This document shows, in pieces, positions 45,417-57,054 of a stretch of 64,000 nt of DNA. The number at the start of each line of letters is the position of its first letter. Position 1 is the first letter of the stretch. Below the pieces are notes generated by a model. The model was not told where the DNA came from. It made no database searches and was given only the letters and a program-made list of their open reading frames with translations. This stretch comes from Paracyclopina nana (lineage: Eukaryota; Arthropoda; Copepoda; Cyclopoida; Cyclopettidae), in the NCBI GenBank assembly GCA_019096065.1, contig JAGUCH010000003.1, positions 3,410,001 through 3,474,000 on the forward strand, read 5' to 3'. The position numbers were made by a program, and so were the translations under genes.

Positions 45417-48400
45417 TGTCCACCAAAGGTATCATTAATCCTCTCCCCACCATAAGCGTTCATTATGGGCAAAAAAATGGCACCAATGACGAGCAAAATG
45501 ACCAGCTCTTAAGCGCATTAATTTGACCCGACAAATATGCATGCAAGAATTTTAATAGCAGCTATTTAATTACCTTTTAATACATACGATATTAAAAATA
45601 CCCGTCACCTGGTAATGATGAGAAAACCAGATAAGGATCGGGCCTATATCATTGAGCAAAGACTGGGTTTTGGCCTTTGATTGTTTGAAATGTCACTTAA
45701 ATTGAGCATTATCATAATCTTGCCCTTTTACTTAGCATGATTGCTGCTTTGAGAACTGTGATTTATCATGCGTCAACATGCTTGGTGAGTTGTTTGTTGA
45801 CGCTCAAGATGAGAAAACCTGCTAAGGATCAGGCCCTGATCGCACTGTCTGCAGGGCAACGCCAAAAAAAGGATGATGTTGAATTCTGACAAGTAAAATT
45901 CACGGGTTGTTGGGCAAATCTGACAACATCATCTCAGTTGATGAATCTTTTTGACCTTGGCAGATTTCTGTCCAACCCAAATCCTTATGAGTTGATTGTT
46001 AACATATATGTGCCTTTTGAACGCGCCATAGTAACTTTTTGTCGTGGTCGTGACAAATGGCATTTTCAGCTACTTCAATTGCTATCTCCGCATACAACAC
46101 AGTTCCCAGGATGGGTTGTTAAATGTCAGCAGCTGACACATCTTGAATAAACATGGTTGCTTACCTGGGTGGCATTATGTCACAAAAAACGGTCAAACTT
46201 GACTTAAAAGTAATTCAAAAACGAGATTGGTGTGGTGTTGTTACACTGCTTTTTATGCGAAGGCTCAAAATAAGAGTAGATAATGAATCAAGCTTGAATC
46301 TTATGCTTGGTTTGGGCACCATAAACTTATGTGGTACCCGGAAGCCTTTAGTTGGTCAAACATTTGCGTTCCTTCTTCAAATCAAATGGGAAATAAAATC
46401 TGGTGATTTACACTCTGCCATTTTGAGGCATTTCGTTTCCTGCTTGTTCACAGTTTGTCATGCATTCAAAAACGAATTGGCATCATATCTATAACTAATG
46501 GACTCAATGCAATCCTAAGAAAGTGCCCACGATGCATTATTATTGTTATTCTGTGAATAGAAGAATTCACTGAAAGCTGATTGAATGATTGCTTAAGGTC
46601 TGTGACAATAAATTGAATATCAATAGCTGTTTTTGAATTTAAGGGACAGCTACGCATATCTCAGAACGAGCATATTAGCATCATCGGCAATGCTTCAAAA
46701 TGAAAAGAGATTCTGTTTGCTTCATTTCATCTAACACTCGTACCATCGAGCTACTATAATTGGTCTGAATGTGATGAAAACTTCAGCCCTTGTAACTAGT
46801 GATTGCTAGATCAGAATCCAGGTTTCTTTTATGTTTATTATCACTTATGTTATAACGAAATTACTGAAAGTACTGTTCAATCCAATCGCCGAATTGAGTT
46901 GAACTAGATTAGTTGTATCCCTGAAAAATATGATGCTTATCTCAAGGCAAATTTGGCACATCATCATGGCATCTGCATTAGTGATCTGGCTCTTTTCTTG
47001 TTTATAATATGACCTCAAAAGAGTAATTTGTCTTCGTCGCAAAGAATAGTCTCCGGAAGTTGGGCGCACAGAGTATCACAAAATCACTCTAACATAAAAG
47101 CTCACAAAGATGCTAACAAAATCAAAATGGATAAGGTGGTAATTGTTTAAGGCTGTCGTAAGATTTTAAGGAAACGAGGCATGGTTGTACACGTACCCTA
47201 TAAGTCAGTGTAAGACCAGTTGTTGGCAACCCAGTTATTTTTCTCAACATTTGAAAAAAGCAGCTATTTTGAGCGTTTGTAAGGCGTTTTCGAGCTTCGC
47301 TTTGCTTTTTGCGATCAAATGGGAACAGCCTCGATATGATGAGTTGACCTGTTGCGCCTTGTCTTTTTAAGACACCACACCACAAAAAACACTGTACTTT
47401 AACAGCAACAACAGTCTGGTTTCCTTAAGATGATGACTTGCGAAATATTTAATGGCTTTTAGATATTTCATACTACGAGTGATGAGTGTGACTGCGTAAA
47501 TTGCTACCGCTGCACAGCGTGAGGTTAGCCCCTGCAGCGAGTACAACAATGCAATGAATAATTTGCCTACGGATGCTCAATACAGCTCAATTAGTGGTAA
47601 TAACATCAATCTTTTATCAAAGGTCCAAGCCACTCGATCCTGGAAAATTTGTAAGCAAGATTACACTTTTACGTCGCTTCGTTTGATGTGAGTAAAATAT
47701 TGACACTTTTAATTTCGCAGGTGAACCTTACGACAATGCGCACCGAATGCCTTTTGGAAAAGTCCTACAATTTGTCGTTAGCAGTCGAATCTAAATTTCT
47801 TCATGCTTTTTCTAAAGACTGGTGAACCAAATTGACAGGGGCATTGTAAAAACAAATTAATTTTACTTTCAAAATGAAAAACCTTCATCAAAATGACATC
47901 TTTTCTAAGGCAGATGAGAACTCGAATTTTTGTTGGAAGTTTTTCCATTTTCTTATCGCCCCTTTGCCCTGAAAGACATGAAAGAACAATGTCTCCTCAA
48001 GTTGTCTTTACCAGTCCTAAGCTTTAGACCTTTTTGGCTAATTTGTTTCACGCCTAGAAAAAAAATTGACTTTGTGCCTTCAAAAATTGGAAGCTTTTTA
48101 ATCTTTTGCTATATCATCTTTGCATTTACTTAAGATTGGTTACAAGACAGATACCCCCTATTGGGTCTGAAAAGTATTGACCCGTTTCATTATATCGTCC
48201 ACTCATTTCCCTGTACTACAGACGGATTAACGCGTGCCCGCAATGCTCAGACGGTGTTGAGTGTTGACCAGTCTATAGGGGCTCGGAGCAAAGCACTGTG
48301 CACTGGATGGCGTTAAATTCAAATGGCTGACGTCATGCTCGCGTGATCGCAGATGCCCCATCGGCCATTGTGGATAGGAGTCGTTACCAGAATTCTATCT

Positions 48401-49304
48401 CAATAAAAGCCATAAATAACCAGCTGAGTAAATTAAAGCAGCCACTTTTATTGCATAGCCTGATCTGGTAGCACTTTTAATTGATGCACTAGCAGGCCCA
48501 AAAGCAAGCCCAAACGCCAGCCTTAAAATTGGCTAAAAAGTTGATTATTTAGCAAACAAGGCCTTGCAAAATGGTAAGATAATAACCAAATTGTATCTTT
48601 TAGGAGCCATAAGTAAATTGGGCTTGAAAAAATGCCTCTTTTGTAAATAAATTAAGGCAGAACTAAGCATTTTGCCATATGAGATGGCACACGCAGGCAG
48701 CTTTCAGCCATCTGAGAATTTAAGCGCTGACCGCTGGGCGAAATATGGGCCGATTTCCTGTACGCTATAAGAAAAAGGAATGGAGAGGTGTAGTCGAATC
48801 GGGAAGGCGAGTTGGTCAAGTTAAGTGCTTGCTAGCTAGGGTTGACTAAATTAACTTTGTTTTGCCTGTGTTCAAGGGCTAACCTTCGAAACTTACGTTG
48901 TTTTAGTCAGTCCTAACAAAATAATGAGTCTTACAGCAAGTAAAGCCGGCCTGCTATGGCCGACTAAAACATTCTGCTAGTTATACCATTAGGGGGGATT
49001 CTTTCCATGGTTGCATTAGTTTAGTCAATCTTAGAGGCATCTACAACATAACACCAGCTCTTAAAAACTACGACATCTAATAGAAATTCATGGAGCTACA
49101 ACAACTTCTTCTATCAGGGTAAGACAAGACAGTTACGATAAAGTAGAGAAGATGAACAGGGCATTACAGCATTTTATCCCACCTATCCCTCTCTACGCTT
49201 GAAAAGACGAGATATTATAGTAATGAATAAATCACGAAATGAGCACGTGGAGGCGCGCATCTTCAATGCACGCTCTAGTCAGTTGACATGTAGCAACATC
49301 TTAA

Positions 49305-49472
49305 GGCGTTCTCATATCGCAGTACTGGTCTAACCAAAACTGATTTTAGTTAAACCACACTGATTCTGATTGAACTAAACACAACATGAATGCTGACTTT
49401 TGTCCAGACTAAAGTTAATTTGGTCTATTTAGTATCAGTTTTGGTCAAACTAAAATGCAATATGAGAACGCC
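49305..49472. mobile_element. 168-bp MITE, copy in unit 3
   Basis: Third copy at the same relative position in the 7-kb unit, with the same terminal inverted repeats. Confidence 0.7.
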
Positions 49473-50762
49473 CTCTAAATAATCACTTATGACTCATTTT
49501 TCTGAACCATTTGCGAGTACATTGCAAAATCGTGCGATAAAATGCCCTGCATGCTTTGAAATTGAGTGTCTTGTGGGAGTGGATTATTTTTCTCTAAGCT
49601 GTCAAATCACTGATAAATTAAAATGTGAGTCAAAATGTCAAGGATCATTTACTAGGAGTACTTCAGTGTAAAATGCGGAAGAAGAGACTGTTTTATGCCG
49701 AAGCGAGGAATGACAGATAGTAATTTTCTTCTAGGTCAAAGGATCAAGTATGTCCCGCACTGACATCAAGCTTCTTCAACTTAGTTTTTTTACTGGTTGT
49801 GCAAGAACTTTTCGTTAACACAGTGCATTTTTGCGCATTGTGAGGCCTCCAATTCGTGTCTCATGGAATGGGCTAAAAGTTGTCATCTTTTATGCCCACT
49901 GTGCTCCAGGGGCTGAAATGTGTTTTCAAGGAGGTAACTTTGGAGCAAAATTGAGCAACCTCCTCTTGGTGTTTTTTTTCTTTTTTGCCCAACGTAAGCA
50001 AAAGGTTGGTGCGTTCAAAAAAAGTACACATTTTTCTTTGAGGGTAAATAATGTCCGTCAAAGCTAGCCAATTTTGGCTCTAATTAATTTTGTTGAACAT
50101 ACCTTGAATCAAACCAGCATCACACTCGCACAGTGATTACCTATGGGTAGCTCCTTCCAAATTGTCCTCAACATTTTCAGAAAGCTCTCGGGAGTCAGTG
50201 CTCCTTACCTCTTTGCTTAAGTTAAGTTATTAATTTTTCTTTCATTTAGCTCTTCTCTTTGAACGCTCAGGCTAAATTATGACTTCATGCCTTGTTGGAA
50301 CAGGGCTTGCGTTTTTTATAAGTAGCTAAATAGGCCATAAGTTATGTGCCACGAAATGAAAATGAGACAAGACAGCTCAAAAGTGTTTTGGACTCATTTG
50401 AACCATTGTATCCAAAGCCACTATTTCAATTATTCTCTGAATGGAAATGTTGCTCACATCTGTTCCGCTTTGAGGGCAACTTAAATTGATTGCAAGAAGA
50501 ATAAGCATAATTTATCTGCAGAATCTGCTTGGAATGAGCAATTTATATAGTATTTAATTATCCGATAAAATCAATAAGTCAATTTTGTTTACAAGGATTA
50601 AACATTAATTCCATCGATTGCTAGCATAACTTTTTCCTAGAACACGCAATTTTGGTGGGTGCAAGGCCATCTTCAATTTTTTGGGGTCAACGGCAATAAA
50701 CTTCAAAATGGGAAGTACTTCCTGAAGCGAATGTTGAATGAGCTCATTGTCAGCTGACATTT

Positions 50763-51557
50763 AGCACTGTTTTTGGGGAAACTGAGGAAACCCAATGCTA
50801 ACCTTTGACCTTCTTCGGATTTTCAATAAAGCATCCTTTTTTCCTTTGATGTTGAGTGTCAACTGTGCTAAAGCAAGTAGCCTAAAGTAGCACTTAACAA
50901 AGCTATGTCATACAAGTTTTGCAAAATATTGTCAAAAATAGCATGGGACCACTTGAATCTAATATTGCCCAATAAGCCAGTAGAAGACTAAGTTTTTTGT
51001 TAGTTGGCGCTGTATGACCAATTATTTTGGGAAACATGCCTGGCACGAAACTTTTACAGTGATTACTAGCGGCAATTTGATTGACGAAGCCAGGCTAGAA
51101 AAAGGTTCAACAATGAAGTGCTTGAAAAGTGTGAGTTGCATATGGCTTTATGGTTTGAAAGGGTGCCATTTTGTCTGTAGATTATCTCTTATTAATGAAA
51201 TAATACTGTCATAATGATGAGTCCTCGAGTAGTGTTTTCTCAGAGAAATGTATTTTATAAAAAATAAAATAGATAATAAATAAAAAAATAAAAAAGTGAG
51301 ATTGGCAAGCAATCAGCTGTTACTGAAGGGTTTGAAAAATTGCATGATATATTCATGGCGGGTCAAAAACTTACAGGTAATTTCATGTGTATCACAAATT
51401 GGGCTGGCGGTTGATTCGTTTCTTTGCCTTACTTAAGCGGTTTTGCATGAGTTGTGCCAGTAAATGTAGCGAGTCACAAGCTGACCGTACTTGCTGTTAT
51501 TTATTTAGTTATTAACGTAAATGTGTTTTTCGCTCATGAGCAGTCACCCAGTGGTGA
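50763..51557. other. Spacer after the 7-kb array
   Basis: AT-rich sequence, including an A/T low-complexity run at 51250-51295. A 66-codon frame at 51014-51214 is unsupported. No LTR, gene or RNA was recognised. Confidence 0.45.
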
Positions 51558-51686
51558 CTACGTTATAGGTTAACACAAAGAGAAAATCAGCTGTACTCAT
51601 TTGGAACACTTTACTTAGTAAAAATCCCCCATGAACTGTTCCAAATGGGGTCAGCTGTTGCCTCTGCATGTAACCCTATAACGTAG
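51558..51686. repeat. 129-bp hairpin, MITE-like
   Basis: Two arms of about 50 nt, CTACGTTATAGG... and ...CCTATAACGTAG, with matching interior words CAGCTG and CATTTGGAAC inverted around a 30-nt loop. It has the form of a small palindromic MITE. No clear flanking duplication was found. It ends 47 bp before the target duplication of the 8.4-kb fold-back element. Confidence 0.55.
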
Positions 51687-51815
51687 TAAAACGAAGTCGC
51701 GGAGGAATTTCTAGAACCCTAGCTGGAGGTAGCTACAAAAGGCTGCGACTGAATAGGCAGGGATCAAATGCAAGCAAAAATTTATTTTCACAAAAATTTA
51801 GATTACGCTTGGTTT

Positions 51816-54717
51816 ACGTGTTTGGTGTGTTTGGCCGTGTTCGCTGTGTTTGACGGTGTTCGCTGTGTTCGGCCGTGTTCGGTGTGTTCGGCCGTGTTCG
51901 GCCGTGTTTGCTGTGTTCGACGGTATTCGCTGTGTTCGCCCGTGTTCGGTGTGTTTGCCCGTGTTTGCTGTGTTCGCTGTGTTTGCCCATGTTTGGTGTG
52001 TTCGCTGTGTTCGGCTGTGTTCGGCAGTGTTTGCTGTGTTCGCCCGTGTTCGGTGTGTACGGCTGTGTTTGCTATGTTTGCCCGTGTTCGCTGTGTTCAC
52101 CCGTGTTCACTTTGTTCGGCTGTGTTCGGTGTGTTCGCCCGTGTTCGGTGTGTTTGGCCGTGTTCGGTGTGTTTGGCCGTCTTGGCTGTGTTCGCCCATG
52201 TTCGCTGTGTTCGCCTGTGTTTGCTGTGTTCGCCTGTGTTTGCTGTGTTCGGCCGTGTTCGCTGTTTTTGCCCGTGTTCGCTGTGTTTGCCCATGTTCGC
52301 TGTGGTCGCCCGTGTTCGCCCGTGTTCGCCCGTGTTCGGTGTGTTCGGCCGATGTTTGGTGTATTCGGCCGTCTTCGCTGTGATCGCCCATGTTCACTGT
52401 GTTGGCCCATGTTCGCTGTGTTAGTCCGTGTTCACTGTGTTTGCCCGTGTTTGGTGTGTTCGCCCGTGTTTGCTGTATTCGGCCGTGCTCACTGTGTTCG
52501 CCCATGTTTGCCCGTGTTCGGTGTGTTCGGCCGTGTTTGCTGTGTTCTCTGTGTTCGCCCATGTTCGGTGTGTTTGCCCGTGTTCGGTGTGTTCGCTCGT
52601 GCTCGCTGTGTTAACCCGTGTTCGCTGTGTTCGCCCGTGTTCGCTGTGTTCGCCCGTGTTTGGTGTGTTCGGCCATGTTCACTGTGTTTGCCCGTGTTTG
52701 GTGTGTTCGGCCGTGTTCGCCGTGTTCGCCAGTGTTCGCTGTGTTCGCCCTTGTTCGCTGTGTTCAGCCGTGTTCGCTGTGTTCGCCTGTGTTCGCTGTG
52801 TTAGCCCGTGTTCACTGTGTTCGGCCGTGTTCAGCTGTGTTCGTTGTGTTCACCCATGTTTGCTGTGTTTGGCCGTGTTCGCTGTGTTCGCCAGTGTTTG
52901 CTGTGTTCGCCCGTGTTTGCTGTGTTCGTCCGTGTTCACTGTGTTCAGCCGTGTTTGTCCGTGTTCACTGTGTTCAGCCGTGTTTGGCCATGTTCGCTGT
53001 GTTCCCCCGTGTTTGCTGTGTTCGGCCGTGTTCACAGTGTTTGCCCGTAATTGGTGTGTTCGCCCGTGTTCGCTGTGTTCGCCCGTGTTCGCTGTGTTTG
53101 CCCGTGTTTGCTGTGTTCGCCCGTGTTCGCTGTGTTCGTCCGTGTTCACTGTGTTCGGCAGTGTTCGGTGTGTTCGGCCGTGTTCGCCGTGTTCGCCAGT
53201 GTTCGCTGTGTTCGCCCTTGTTCGCTGTGTTCAGCCGTGTTCGCTGTGTTCGTCTGTTTTTGATGTGTTCACTGGTGTTCGCTGTGTTCGCCTGTGTTCG
53301 CTGTGTTCGTCCGTGTTCACTGTGTTCGGCCGTGTTCGTTTGGTTCGCTGTGTTTGCCCGTGTTTGCTGTGTTCGGCCGTGTTCACTGTGTTTGCCCGTA
53401 TTTGGTGTGTTTGCCCGTGTTCGATGTGTTCGCCGGTGTTTGCTGTGTTTGGCCATGTTCGGTGTGTTCGGATGTGTTCGCTGTGTTCGCCCGTGTTTTC
53501 TGTGTTCGTCCGTGTTCACTGTGTTCGGTGTGTTCGGATGTGTTCGCTGTGTTCGCCCGTGTTTGCTTTGTTTGGCCGTGTTTGCTGTGTTTGCCCGTGT
53601 TCGGTGTGTTCGGCCGTGTTAGCTGTGTTCGGCTGTGTTTGCTGTGTTCGGCCGTGTTCGCTGTGTTCGCCCGTGTTACCTGTGTTCGCCCGTGTTTGCT
53701 GTGTTCCGCCGTGTTCGCTGTGTTTGCCTGTGTTTGGTGTGTTTGCCGTGTTCGCTGTGTTCGGCCGTGTTCGCTGTGTTCGGCGGTGTTAGCTGTGTTC
53801 GCCCGTGTTCGGTGTGTTCGTCCGTGTTTGCTATGTTTGCCCGTGTTCGCTGTGTTCGCCCGTGTTCACTGTGTTCGGCCGTGTTCTGTGTGTTCGCCCG
53901 TGTTCGGTGTGTTTGGCCGTCTTTGCTGTGTTCGCCCATGTTCGCTGTGTTTGGCCGTGTTCGTCCGTGTTCACTTTGTTCGGCCGTGTTCGGCCGTGTT
54001 CGCTGTGTTCGCCCGTGTTTGCTGTGTTGGGCCGTGTTCACTGTGTTTGCCCGTGTTTGGTGTGTTCGCCCGTGTTCGCTGTGTTTGCCCGTGTTCGCTG
54101 TGTTCGCCCGTGTTCGCCCATGTTCACTGTGTTCGTCCATGTTCACTGTGATCGGCCGTGTTCGGTATGTTCGGCCCTGTTCGCTGTGTTCGCCCGTGTT
54201 TGCTTTGTTCGGCCGTGTTCTCTGTGTTTGCCCGTGTTTGGTGTGTTCGTCCGTGTTCACTGTGTTCGGCCGTGTTCTGTGTGTTCGCCCGTGTTCGCCC
54301 GTGTTCGCCCGTGTTTGGTGTGTTCGGCCGTGTTCGGCTGTCTTCGCTGTGTTCGCCCATGTTCACTGTGTTCGGCCATGTTCGCTGAATTCGGCCGTGT
54401 TCGCTGTGTTTGCCCATGTTCGCCCGTGTTTGGTGTGTTCGCCATTGTTCGCTGTATTCGGCCGTGTTCACTGTGTTCGCCCGTGTTCGCCCATGTTTGG
54501 TGTGTTCGGCCGTGTTCGGTGTGTTTGGCTGTGTTTGCTGTGTTCGGCCGTGTTCGCTGTATTCGGCCGTGTTCCCTGTGTTCGCCCGTGTTCACTGTGT
54601 TCGCCCGTGTTCGCTGTGTTTGCCCGTGTTCGGTGTGTTCGCCCGTGTTTGCCTGTGTTCGGTGTGTTCAGTGTGTTCGCCGTGTTCGCTGTGATCGCTG
54701 CGTTCGCCCGTATTCAC
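51816..54717 (+). repeat. 19-bp satellite, left arm
   Basis: About 150 units of GTGTTCGCTGTGTTCGCCC and close variants, made of a 9-mer plus a 10-mer of the same core (GTGTTCG). Variants replace CG with TG or CA at each CpG (GTGTTTGCT, GTGTTCACT, CCCATG, CCTGTG) or swap GCT/GGT and CCC/GCC. The unit has no stop in any of six frames and its length is not a multiple of three, so long frames arise on both strands. None is called as a gene. Confidence 0.95.
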
Positions 54718-54718
54718 T

Positions 54719-55081
54719 GCTAGTTTCAGTTCTTATTTTGCACTTGGAGACAAGTCTTGTCAAAACTAGATTATAAAAGGCCAAAGTTTGGCCTTTTTCG
54801 AAAAATGCAATTTTGCTCTTGCAATTATTCACGTTACGCGAGTTTTGCTCCCAGGTTAAAAAATGTCCAAAAAATATGCTAGTTTCAGTTCTTATTTTGT
54901 CCTAGGAGCCCAGTCTTGTCTTAACTAGATGAAAAAGGCCAAAGTTTGGTCTTAGTCAAAAATACAATTTTGCTCTAGCATTTGTTCACGTTACGCGATT
55001 TTCGCTCCTAGCTCAAAAAGTTGCAAAAAAATATGCTAGTTTCAGTTCTTATTTTGCACTAGGAGACAAGTCTTGTCAAAA
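54719..55081 (+). repeat. Tandem repeat of about 158 bp at the left edge of the core
   Basis: Two full copies and a truncated third, each starting CTAGTTTCAGTTCTTATTTTG (54719, 54879, 55036) and containing GGCCAAAGTTTGG and TTCACGTTACGCGA. The third copy stops abruptly at the GC-rich segment. Confidence 0.8.
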
Positions 55082-55082
55082 C

Positions 55083-55380
55083 CCGCCCCCAGGGGCCTGG
55101 GGGCCCCGGGGCTGGCACCCCCGGGTTCCTTAGGGTCAGGGCTACACACTGGCATTGGAATTGACCCACTACCCCCATCGGGCCCCAAGTAAGCCCCACC
55201 CCCAGCTAACGGAGCAAACGACTAGAGAGACTGAACTTAAACATTTCACCCATTGGGGAATCGCTCAGCGATTCGCCCATTACCCCATCGCGACCTACCG
55301 CAACCTACCACAACCCCCCCCAGATGACCCCTGGGGGACCTAGGACACCAATTTTGACCCCGATTTTGGGCCCCGCCCCC
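55083..55380. other. GC-rich patch in the fold-back core
   Basis: C- and G-rich sequence (CCCGCCCCCAGGGGCCTGG and similar) starkly different from the AT-rich surroundings. A 62-codon frame across it looks like chance. It may be a fragment of another repeat captured by the element. Confidence 0.6.
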
Positions 55381-55549
55381 ACTATGTAATCCGTTTCTTA
55401 ACTCCTAAGCATATTACCGACCCACTATACTTTATAATGACACAAACTTTGGCCCCCTGACCCCGTTTTTGACCCCGTTTTGGGGGGCCACCCCAAATAT
55501 GGACCCCGTTGTTTTTCGCAGATTATCACTCGGAACGAGCCCAGAACTA

Positions 55550-57000
55550 ATTTTTGAGATACAGCTGAGTCCTTTAAAGAGCCAACTCAGCACAGTCAGC
55601 TGATTTCAAAACTGCTGAGTCACTTTCTCAGCACTTTGTATCTCAGAAACGGTGAGAGATATCAAAAAACTTATTTTGCAAAAGTTGCTCAGCACCCCAA
55701 AATACCCATAAATACCAAGTCTCAGCATCTCAGCTAAGTGACTCAGCAATCCAAAATGACAAGATACGGCAAAGTCATTGAAGCAAAAGTTGTTGCAAAT
55801 AAATCAAACATCATTTTGACCGAGTCTCAGCAAAGTTTCCACACTTTGACCCCCAATATCTCAGCAACGGAGCATCTCAGGAAACTTCAATTTACTGTTT
55901 TGAAGTCAGGCTGAGCTCCTCTACAACTTTTGCTTTATAGTCAAGGCCATAAAATGACTTCCCAAAAAGTCGAGTTTTTCTAGCCTTAGAAAAAGTGGCC
56001 GATTTTCCAAAGTGCTTGGATTGAGCTGAAACTTGGTGCTATTGTTCTCCGTCACATTCTGAGCAGATAATCCCAAGTAAACATATGCCCAAAAACGCTC
56101 AGCAGCTGAGTTATCCAGCCTCCCATTTGACCCGATTTTCAGGTTTTTACTCAATAACTCAGCAGCATGATGAGATATATCAAATGTCTTTACTGATAAA
56201 TGATTACTGTCTTATGGGCTATTAGAAAGTGTCATCAGTTTTTATCACAACTCAGCTGGTTCTCTGCTGAGCAGGGTTTTATGCTGAGCATATCTGGCTA
56301 AATAACTCCGCTGCTGAGCTGCAAAGCACCAAATCCTTTGGTGTGTAGATCTAGTAGATCATTTGTGCCAAGTCTCAGCGCAATCGGAGAACTCAGCCAA
56401 AAAGAGCACTTTTTCTGGGGGCTCAGCAGTAGTAAACTTTGACGATCGATATCTCAGCAACGGAGCGTCTCAGCTGACTTCAATTTACTGTTCTGAAGTC
56501 GGGCTGAGCTCCTCTTCAAGTTTGTACTTCAAAGTCAAGTCCACAAGTCCACTTCCAAGTCCGCTTGCTCTGTACTGCTCAGCGCTATCTCAGCTGGTAA
56601 TTGTCCGATTTTAAAACTGTTTACACCAATGGAATACTGAGACTCAGCAGATCATTTCATAGCAAAGTTGATATCTCCACTTTTACTTGCGCCAAACCTT
56701 AATGAAAAGCCCTATGTACTACGTAGTACATAGCCCTGTACTTAAAACTCGTATCCAATGCCAAAATTCGAAAAATGCCCCGATTTTGGAACTATTTACA
56801 GTTTTGGAAATGGGAGACCAAACTAAACACTTTTTATTACATAGTAAACAAGATAGCTCAGCTAGAAGTCTCCGTAAAACTCAGCAGTTAGGCTGCAATT
56901 AAGCGGTAAACTTTGGCGCGTGATATCTCCGGTTCTCGACGAGACATCTGGCTCCAATTTGAACCTATGAAGTCAGGTTGACCACCTCTACAAGGTTTAT
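55550..57000. repeat. Core region dense in CTCAGC/GCTGAG motifs
   Basis: The hexamer CTCAGC or its complement occurs dozens of times. A longer unit containing ATCTCAGCAACGGAGC, CTTCAATTTACTGTT and GGCTGAGCTCCTCT appears near 55857 and 56450, with a third diverged version near 56918. It is therefore an old long tandem repeat of about 590 bp. No coding frame is supported. Confidence 0.65.
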
Positions 57001-57054
57001 TAGCAGTCCAAGTTTTTCGCGGAAAATTCCACCTTAGAATGCTATAAATGCTAT

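Larger units (their letters stand above)
43751..50762 (+). repeat. 7-kb tandem unit, copy 3
   Basis: Last copy of the array. After its end the sequence leaves the repeat at TTAGCACTG, with no LTR. Private differences include CTTCTTCTATCAGG near 49107 where the others have a T-run, and a T to C at about 45024 that turns Ser into Pro in gag block 2. No supported gene lies outside the gag-like frame. Confidence 0.92.

Noticed and set aside
51210-51240. CTGATGAG-like word suggesting a hammerhead ribozyme
   Set aside because: Only GATGAGTCC is present. The matching GGAC-GAAA strand and stems I-III are not found nearby.
51768-54776. Long plus- and minus-strand frames (up to 454 codons) in the left satellite arm
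   Set aside because: Same satellite artefact. The minus-strand TANTGEHSEHGRTQ-type peptides are just the complement.
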